Assembly (NCBI RefSeq): GCF_000005505.3
Contig: NC_016134.3
Location: 42,036,150 to 42,100,149, forward strand
Length of the DNA: 64,000 bases
Reading direction: 5' to 3'
DNA from: Brachypodium distachyon
Taxonomy: Eukaryota; Streptophyta; Magnoliopsida; Poales; Poaceae
Under the pieces are notes generated by a model. It did no database searches and was not told where the DNA came from. It saw only the letters and a list, made by a program, of their open reading frames with translations. Positions within the stretch are counted from its first letter, which is position 1. Each line of letters begins with the position of its first letter. The position numbers were made by a program, and so were the translations under genes. This document shows, one piece after another, positions 56,831-64,000 of the stretch.

Positions 56831-57200
56831 CCGCAGTGGAGCAGGCCGGGGCCCAGCCGGCGGCGACAGAGGAGAACCCGCGGGGGGTCGCGGTCAAGCC
56901 CGCAGCGGCAAGGATCGGCCTCCCGGGGACGCGACAAGCCTCGCACCGAGCAACACGAGGATGACTGCAGCGACGCCGCCGATGAGCCCGGTTTCCAGGA
57001 GCCCCGCGATGTCGCCCGCATTCTCGGGGGAGCGTACGCTCTCACGTCTCACGCTGCCGTGAAGCGGCTTACACGTGAGGTCTGCGCCCTCCTCCCCAGC
57101 GTGGAGGCGCAACAGCCATTGAGGTGGTCGCACGTGGCGATCACCTTCAACTCGGACGATCATCTGACCCGTCCCTTGGGGGTCAGGGGTACTCCCCCTC

Positions 57201-57953
57201 GTGGTGTCGCCGATCATAAACAATGTGACAGTGACCAAGGTACTCGTGGACAGCGGGCCAAGCCTCAACCTGCTGTCCGCCAAGCTGGTGGAGAAGTTTC
57301 AGCTGCCCCTGGAGCAGATGAAGCCCACCGACCCGTTCCGGGGGATCAACCCCGGAGTGGTGCAGCCCATGAGGCGAATCACGCTCTCGGTGACCTTGGG
57401 TTCCCGGGAAGCGTTCCGGACTGAGAACATCGTTTTTGATGTGGCTCACACCCCGTTGCCATACAACGGGATCATTGGTCGGCCAGCGCTGATCAAGTTC
57501 ATGGTGGCAACCCATTGCGCCTACGGCGTGATGACGATGCCGTCAACATACGACGTACTCTCCATCAAGGTCGATCTGAAGGACGATGCTTGGTGCGTGG
57601 GCGAGGTCGTGAAGACCTCCGCAGTGGCGGATCCCGGTGACTACGACGTTGCCGGGAGCGAGGATCTTCTTGCGGGTGAACAACCCGCACAGAAGAAAGC
57701 GCAAGCCGCTCCCGGACAGGATGCCAGGGGCAGCTCCAGCTCCAGCCCGCGCGTAAGCAAAGGTGCGAAGCTGAAGGAGGAGGGCACCAAGTCAAGAAAG
57801 TGCCCCTGCATGCCGGCAACGAGGCACGCACCGTCTCCATCGGTGCGAGCCTCGCCGACAAATAGGAAAGCGCCCTCGTCGCATTCCTCTGGGAGAACTC
57901 TGACGTGTTCACTTGGGAGCCGTCAGATCTTCCCGGAGTCCCTAGGGAGGTGA
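57201..57953 (+). pseudogene. Aspartic protease region of the Tat-like element
   Basis: VTKVLVDSGPSLNLL carries the D-S-G catalytic triplet, followed by NIVFDVAHTPLPYNGIIGRP, the second conserved part of retropepsins. The frame is open here but is joined by frameshifts to gag upstream and RT downstream. Confidence 0.75.
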
Positions 57954-58735
57954 TCGAGCATCGGCTGGCGGTGTGGCCGGACGCGCGGCCCGTCAAGCAG
58001 AAGGTTCGTCGGCAAGCACAAGATAGCAAAGACTTCATCCAGCAGGAAGTGGAGAAGCTCAAGAACGCCGGGGCAATCAGGGAAGTGTTGTACCCCACTT
58101 GGTTAGCGAACCTGTTGTAGTCCCTAAGGCTGGAAATAAATTGCGCATGTGTGTAGATTTTACCGATCTTAATCGTGCATGCCCTAAGGACCCCTTCCCT
58201 GTACCCCGAATCGATCAAATAGTAGATTCTATAGCAGGTTGTGAGTCTTTGTGCTTTGTAGATGCCTTCTCCGTCTACCATTAGATTAAGATGGCAGTCG
58301 AAGACGAGGAGAAAACAATGTTTATCACCCCGGTCGGCTGCTACTTTTACACGTGCATGCCTTTCGGGCTGAAGAACGCGGGCTCGACATTTCAGCGCGC
58401 CTTGCGCGAGTGTCTGGGGCCCCAGCTAGGCCGGAATATCGAGGCCTACATGGACGATATCGCCGTCAAGTCACGGCGTAGGGACTCGCTCGTCGGCGAC
58501 TTGCAGGAGACGTTCAACAACCTCCGCAGGATCAAGCTCAAGCTTAACCTCGAGAAGTGCACGTTTGGTGTGGACTCGGGGCACTTGCTGGGCTTCCTGG
58601 TCTCTCACAGGGGAATCAAAGCCAACCCATAGAAGATTGAGACGATCGAGAAGACGGAGTCGCCCCGCAAGGTTAGAGACGTCCAGCGCCTCAACAGGTG
58701 CGTTGCGGCGCTAGCTGGAGGATATACATCGAGGC
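57954..58735 (+). pseudogene. Reverse transcriptase of the Tat-like element, C-terminally deleted
   Basis: Visible RT blocks are LRMCVDFTDLNRACPKD, CMPFGLKNAGSTFQRA and the catalytic AYMDDIAVKS (Y-M-D-D at about 58447-58458). TAG codons interrupt it at 58282-58284 (after SVYH) and at 58630-58632 (after ANP). Shortly after, near 58735-58760, the sequence passes directly to the integrase zinc-finger region, so the RNase H domain has been deleted. Confidence 0.85.
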
Positions 58736-58759
58736 ACATGCTCGCACCATGGGGCCTCC

Positions 58760-58876
58760 AGGGCACTAGCTGGGAAAGCGTTCCGCCACGGCTTCTACTG
58801 GCCAACAGCACTAGCCGATGCCGAGCAATTAGTCAAGACCTATGAAGCGTGCCAGTTCCATGCCAAGAAGAGCAAC
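58760..58876 (+). pseudogene. Integrase zinc-finger segment, left of the solo LTR
   Basis: AFRHGFYWPTALADAEQLV and YEACQFHAKKSN match the HHCC-to-core linker of Tat integrases. The reading is cut at 58876 by the LTR insertion and resumes at 62032. Confidence 0.75.
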
Positions 58877-61800
58877 TGAAGCGATCCCCCCCCTTCACCA
58901 AGGGTTCGATCTTTGTGCTTACCGTGCTAGTCCCTGGATCGACTCACTAGCACACACAGTTTCATGATGAAATATACAGAAACAAAGGTCAAAGTACTTT
59001 ATTACATCGCATCATCCAGAATTTAATAGTACTTACAACCTCGCATGACCTCTGGGGCCATCATAAAACAAATACTGTTTCAACATCATAAAACAATATT
59101 TCAAAATACTGCAGCGGAAAAGGGTAGAACATAAGGGCCACACTACTCCAAGGTGAGAGCATGTTGGAACGTAAGCACATGACCCATGACAAAACGACGA
59201 ACCTCACTCATCGTCGGATCCACCTGCATTGTTAATTGCAGCCACTACGTGGTCAATACATTTGAATGTATTGGCAAGCTCACTAGAGTTATAAAGGTCC
59301 TACCAAGGACATGCATAGTTTGGCTAGGTGGGGTTTGGCTATTTTGCATAAAAGCATCATTATTCAAATCCTATCATTTTTAGACAAATAGTTTTGAATT
59401 CTATTGGACACGGGGTAGAAACACCCATGCTCTTATTAACCTAGGCACATTGAGTAGAAACATCAATGCTCCTACCCAGTTCAAACCATTCATTTTATTA
59501 GGAAATTTGAATGAGTGAGACTTTCCTTACAGCTTCATTATCTATTTGCTCATAATTGTCCGTAACCGGGGACACGGCTAAGTACTTAGTTTGACACTCT
59601 CGAGAGGTGGTACACTTTACCCACAAGAAATCGACGTGTTAATCCCTTGCTGTCCTCAGGGTAGAGTAGCAACGGCATCGATTACAGGAATTTTCAGAAC
59701 ATATTCCCCCAAACCACCTGAGGGACGCGTTCCAACCTACACTGCTACATACCGATGTCACCTCGGATCCAGGTTCATATTTCTTACATCCATCCTGGCA
59801 GAGCCCATAATACCATGTGGTTGTACTGGAAGCTACTAAACAGGAAACTAGTCCAGTCTCTGGTTATCCCGGGTGGCATCCCACATTGTGACGCAGGCGC
59901 TCCCCGAATCGCACGGGGAGGCGACCATGGACGCTCCCGAATCACACGGAGAGACGACTCAGCGGGCCCCATAGAAATGGACCTAACGTCACGACATCCG
60001 AAAACTCAAAGCAGCCCACCCAGGACGGTTCATTGAATTACTTGTTTTGCCATACACTAGGAAAACTATATTTGTAATTCAATAGTATCACATTGTAATA
60101 ATACCACCCTCGTATATTATCATAGCATAGCATTTTACTACTACGATGGCAATTGGTGGTGAAGTCATGGCAAAGGTATCCTATACTAGTAGGATAGATC
60201 ATAGCTAGCATAGATACAATAATAATCCTGACAATGCAACTAATAAAATCTAGTGAATAAAATAATAGGTGAATGATCAAAGTGAACTTGCCTTGATAGT
60301 AGTTGGAGTTCAAACACTCGTCACAATCGCAAGGTTCGCTCTCCGAGAATACTATACAATCAACAAACATATACACACACAATACAAACATGACAAAAGA
60401 ATATGTATGCCATGATGTGATGCAAAACATGTGACATGAGTGGGTTGGTTTTATTTGGGTGATCTACTGGTCCAAGGCGTTGATAATTAAGCACATGCAA
60501 TTAGGGTTTTTAAATAAATTGCAATGGCTAGGATTTAAACTCTAAAATGAGGTTTTATTGGCATCAGCCAGATAGATTAGTTCAAAATATTTGTTTCTCT
60601 GTCCCATTGGACAGAGGACAATGAAACAAAATTTTGGGCACTTGTTTCATTCAAAAAGGACTTCTAGATAATTAGTTATGATTTAAAAGGCATAAAACCC
60701 TAATCTGTAATTTGAATGTGATTCAATTATTCAAATTTGAAATTGGACAGTGCCAAAAGATTCTAAATTTCCTAAGGATTCCAAAAAAGTGTGGATCACT
60801 AATTTGGCCAAACAGATTTAAAGTTATGATCATTTGAAGTTACAGGGGCCTATCTGCAAAAGTGCCTTTTATTATTTCCGGGGGATTAAAATTACATTTT
60901 TATTTTATAAAAACCGGGTGCCACGTGGCGCATTATTATTGGACGGTACCGGTTCGGTTTATAAATGTTCTAATCCTAGCCATCGATCTAGATCGGACGG
61001 ACGAGGGGAGTTCTAGGGTTTACCGGGCGGCGCGGGCTGCCGGAGTCGGAGGAGACGGCGGCGCGGGCACGGGCGCGGCGGCGCGGGGGCGCTCCGGCGA
61101 CGTGGGTGCGACGGGGAAGACACGGGGAGGCGCGGCGCGGCACGGCGGAGACGGGGGTGCGGTCGGCGGCGCTCGGGGACGGCGCGGTCGGCGCCTAGGA
61201 CGAAAACGGGCGGCGGCGCGGGCGCGGCTCCGGCGACGGATTCCGGCGGCCTGGCGGCGTGCGAGCGAGGGAAAACCGGGGGGGGGGGGAAGAAGAGGGG
61301 GTCGCGGGGGTTATATAGACGAGCTCGGGCGTGAAAAAGGAAGGCCGGAGGAGCGGATTGCGGCGGCGGGCGCGCGGGGACGGCGGCCAGAAATCGCGCG
61401 CGTGACCGGCGACGCTTGCCTTCGGGGAAGACGCAGCTGACAGGTGGACCCCACCTGTCAGCGACTGCGGGCGTGCGCGCGCGGACCGGGCCGGTCGGGC
61501 GCGGTTGGACTGGGCCGGTTCGGCCCATTTTGGCCGGGCCGGTCCGGTTTACCTTTTTTTTTTCTTTTAGGCCTTTTCTTTTTCTGTTTTCCCATTTCTT
61601 TGATATCTTTTGTGTTTGAACTCCAAATTGGTCCAAACAAATTCCAGAAAATTTGTAAAATCATGTTCTACCAAGATACAACTTTTAGAAGTAGTTTCTC
61701 TTCAAAATAAAATATGTAAAAATACATTTGCCCTGTAAATGCCTTTAGGGCCATATATCTGTTTAAATAAAATACTTTTTCAACTCCAAACAATTATCCA

Positions 61801-62026
61801 AAAATTATGGGATAGCTCATATGTGCACTAAACCCCTTTTTTTATATAACCTTTAATGGTTTGAAGATCCAAAGCTCAAATGGGTGTAAACCCTAGGGTT
61901 TAAAATGAAATAAAGAATCTTTCCAAAGCCTTTTGAGATTCAAAATTTGAATTCAAATATGCAATTGTGGCATGATGTTTATGAATGCAATGCTCATTTA
62001 AAGGTTTGAAATTTTGGGATGTTACA
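58877..62026 (-). mobile_element. Solo LTR, 3,150 bp, with 5-bp TSD
   Basis: On the minus strand it starts TGTAACATCCCAAAATTTC and ends ATCGCTTCA, so it has TG...CA ends. GCAAC is duplicated at 58872-58876 and 62027-62031. The interrupted integrase reading resumes directly after it. There is only one LTR and no gag or pol inside. Very long LTRs with this start are known from Tekay/RIRE-type Ty3/gypsy families in grasses. The GC-rich stretch near 61000-61450 gives long chance frames on both strands, which I do not treat as genes. Confidence 0.85.
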
Positions 62027-62031
62027 GCAAC

Positions 62032-62985
62032 CCACCAGCGCAAACCCTGCAAGTCATCCCAACCTCGTGGCCGTTCGCGGTCTGGGGGCTGGACATCGTC
62101 GGCAAGTTGCCGAGAGCAGTTGGCGGCTACGAGTACCTGCTCGTGGCCATCGACAAAGTTCTCGAAGTGGATAGGGGTGGAGCCTGTCCGAGCCGTCATG
62201 ACACAGGCGGCCATCAAGTTTTTCAAGGACATTATGCCGGTTTGGTGTGCCTAACGGCATCATCACCAACAACGGCACGCAATTCACTAGTGCGGTGTTC
62301 CAAGCTTACTGCAAGGACATGGGCACTAAGATTCATTTTGCCTCTGTTGCTCATCCGAGGAGCAATGGGCAAGTTGAGCGAGCCAACGCAGAAGTACTGC
62401 GGGGGCTCAAAACGAGAACCTTTGACATGCTCAAGGGCCACGGAAACACTGGGTTGAAGAACTCCAGCCCGTGCTTTGGTCGCTGCGGACCACACCGAGT
62501 CGGGTGACGGGTCAAACTCCGTTTATCCTCGTCTACGGAGCAGAAGCTGTGCTGCCCCTCGAGCTCACGTATGGGTCACCTTGGGTACGCGCGTACGGCG
62601 ACAAGAGCCAACACACCCAGAGGATTGATGACCTTACCTTCATCGAGGAGATTCGACGCCGGACTGCTGTGCGAGCTGCAGGCTACCAGCTGGGACTCCG
62701 TCGTTACCAGGACAGGAGAGTCCGTCCCCGGAGGCTCGAGGTTGGGGACCTCGTCTTGTGCCGGATACAAGGAACGAAGGCCGGGAACAAGTTGACTCCA
62801 ACCTGGGAAGGCCCTTTCCGGGTAATGCAGGTGACCAGACCGGGGGCTGTCCGGCTGGAAACCGAAGAAGGGTTGCGGTGCCCAATAGTAGGAACATTGA
62901 GCATCTGCGCAAGTTCTACCCGTGAAATGGTGGCGCCTTACCCACGGGTGACGCTGCGGCAGCGTGCCTCTTTAAGCTAGCGTAG
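62032..62985 (+). pseudogene. Integrase core and C-terminus of the Tat-like element
   Basis: WPFAVWGLDIVGKLP and GGYEYLLVAIDKV hold the first catalytic Asp. The second motif reads ITNNGTQF with Asn (62268-62270) where active integrases have Asp. The Glu motif SNGQVERAN is present near 62375. At least two frameshifts separate the parts (near 62160 and 62455). The tail includes FILVYGAEAVLPLELTY, LEVGDLVLCRI and NKLTPTWEGPFRVMQV (the GPF module), ending near 62980. Confidence 0.85.
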
Positions 62986-63000
62986 CCGGGCAAGGCCCGA

Positions 63001-64000
63001 TTGTAATCCGCTAGCACAAAGTTGAATAAAGATAAGTGTTGCTTCAATGAATATTGTGCTTTGCTATTTATGAATGCTTCTGTCTCCTGCTCTAGGTGCA
63101 CAGAATTGTCTCCTCATCCTTAGCTGTGAGCAGGGGGCTGCCGGAAACCCGAAAATCAAGCTCGTTGCCGGGACGCCCCGAAACGAGGCCTAGCAGTTGC
63201 CGGACCCGTCCGCAACGTGCTACGTGCCAGCAAGGCACCATGGGAACAGAAAGATGCTCACACCCAAGTCTGAGGTCGACTCTTCCGTGCCCGGAGGCTG
63301 GGAGGTAGGAGGTTATTCAGTTTATACTGTTTTTCATGCATTTCGAAAAAAAAATGCTATGCACCTTGGGCACTGCAGGAATCTGACATGCAGGTTAAAG
63401 ATGAGGCGAAGGCACACTGTGATGCTCGTGGGGTGGTCACGGGTGTCGTCGTCTTGCAAGTAAGTTGTACATATATGGCAATTACTTCGAGGCTTGATGC
63501 AGGAAACTGAGACAGGGCCAGTGCCTCCACGCGGCGACTGGTGGTTCCGCGCGTGTGGAGGCAAGGGCAGCGCTTCGGCTATTTAAAAAAACCAGGGCAA
63601 GTGCAACACCAGCAACAGGCAAGAAAACAAGAGATGTCGCAGAGAGGCGATGGTGGTGCATCCCTCTACGCTTGTTGCTGAGGGTGTTCCCACCATCGCG
63701 GCCCTGCCGCCGGAAATACGTGTCTGGAATCACACTAAACCAGCGTCTATAGAGGCTCTGAAGATCGGTGAGACACATCCTCTTATTCACTTCCGCTTTT
63801 CCAACTCCAATCTTCGGCCTTTGACTTTCCCGAAAAGGCATTCATTCATTGTTCGTTCTGAGGTGGATTCGAACCACGTTTCGATTTCTAGTCCAAACGG
63901 CCCAGCGAAAGAGGATTTTCAGTCCCGCGCTGTCAGAACCTCCAGGGATTTCTCCCACCAGAAATGGCGGTGCAGTGGGCGAGGGGCGTCACGAAGACGC
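63001..64000. other. 3' flank of the gypsy element; no gene supported
   Basis: Up to about 63300 the GC-rich style continues, probably the element's 3' region. Beyond that there is a minus-strand frame at 63841-63482 without recognised domains, and the tRNA-like fold listed separately. No LTR end was located. Confidence 0.4.
63855..63939 (-). other. tRNA-Ser-like cloverleaf (uncertain)
   Basis: On the minus strand an 85-nt segment begins GTTCTGA and ends TCAGAAC, a perfect 7-bp acceptor-like stem. Inside are CAGCG/CGCTG (D-arm-like, with a long loop), an arm with the loop CTAGAAA (anticodon AGA, serine) on a stem with one mismatch, and a T arm GTGG-TTCGAAT-CCAC. The D loop is unusually long and there is no ordinary A/B-box spacing, so it may be a degenerate tRNA, a tRNA-derived element or coincidence. 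Confidence 0.3.

Larger units (their letters stand above)
55440..63000 (+). mobile_element. Decayed Ty3/gypsy element (Tat lineage), split by a solo LTR
   Basis: Gag, CCHC knuckle, protease, reverse transcriptase and integrase pieces lie in this order on the plus strand, the Ty3/gypsy order with integrase after RT. Wording such as NRACPKDPFPVPRIDQIVDS and WPFAVWGLDIVG is typical of the Tat lineage in grasses. Stops, frameshifts and a deletion of RNase H show it is dead. LTR borders are not identified, so both ends are approximate. Confidence 0.8.

Noticed and set aside
61013..61636. 207-codon minus-strand frame and a 192-codon plus-strand frame inside the solo LTR
   Set aside because: Both lie in the GC-rich LTR portion, contain homopolymer-like Arg/Pro/Gly runs and have no domain. 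Chance frames are the simpler explanation.
63482..63841. 119-codon minus-strand frame with a hydrophobic stretch (SLVFLPVAGVALALVFL)
   Set aside because: It could suggest a membrane protein, but there is no recognisable family or promoter and it lies in retroelement-flanking DNA. The evidence is too thin to call.
1..64000. CRISPR arrays, bacterial operons or ribosome-binding sites
   Set aside because: The window is plainly a plant nuclear sequence. No array of identical short repeats with unique spacers exists; the tandem repeats found are contiguous.

Overview
This is nuclear DNA from a grass (Poaceae). The evidence is intron-bearing plant genes, a tandem cluster of grass-type SAUR auxin-response genes, many short MITEs with the grass CTCCCTCC terminus and TA target sites, a CACTA (En/Spm) element, a Helitron and Ty3/gypsy DNA. 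The species cannot be fixed from the sequence alone. The MITE families would suit the rice/Pooideae side of the grasses, but that is inference.

Layout. 1-1.2 kb: the 3' end of a grass F-box protein gene. 2.5-13.6 kb: a SAUR cluster with four intact genes (2494-2934 minus, 4452-4868 minus, 6365-6775 plus, 13141-13551 plus), three broken copies, one remnant and one orphan promoter. From 4.4 kb on it is built from three decaying copies of a divergent-gene module. 14-16.3 kb: MITEs and a 1.36-kb non-LTR retroelement with a target-site duplication. 17.4-24.3 kb: fragments of a CNOT9/RCD1-type gene (CCR4-NOT subunit) arranged as two successive large palindromes, one arm being split by an 892-bp solo LTR. 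24.3-29 kb: no convincing gene.

29.06-45.07 kb: a Helitron (5' TC, 3' CTAG) split by a 12.57-kb CACTA element (29303-41871, TSD TTT). The CACTA carries two divergently transcribed genes that I can splice without any lesion: a TNP2-type transposase (minus, 4 exons, about 1,112 aa) and a Transposase_24/TNPA-like protein (plus, 13 exons, about 609 aa). It therefore looks potentially autonomous. 45-48.4 kb: MITEs, a gypsy integrase tail and a 71-bp tandem repeat. 48.4-49.1 kb: an unrecognised intact single-exon gene. 49.4-49.8 kb: a hAT-like inverted-repeat element with an 8-bp TSD. 51.0-52.5 kb: an intact UDP-glycosyltransferase. 55.4-63 kb: a decayed Tat-lineage Ty3/gypsy element split by a 3.15-kb solo LTR (TSD GCAAC). 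The last kilobase holds a tRNA-Ser-like cloverleaf of uncertain meaning.

The most unusual part is the CNOT9/RCD1 region. The same exon-intron fragment occurs in alternating orientation four times with conserved loop sequences, so read-through transcription from either side would produce long double-stranded RNA with homology to a conserved mRNA-decay factor. Whether it is transcribed cannot be told from sequence.
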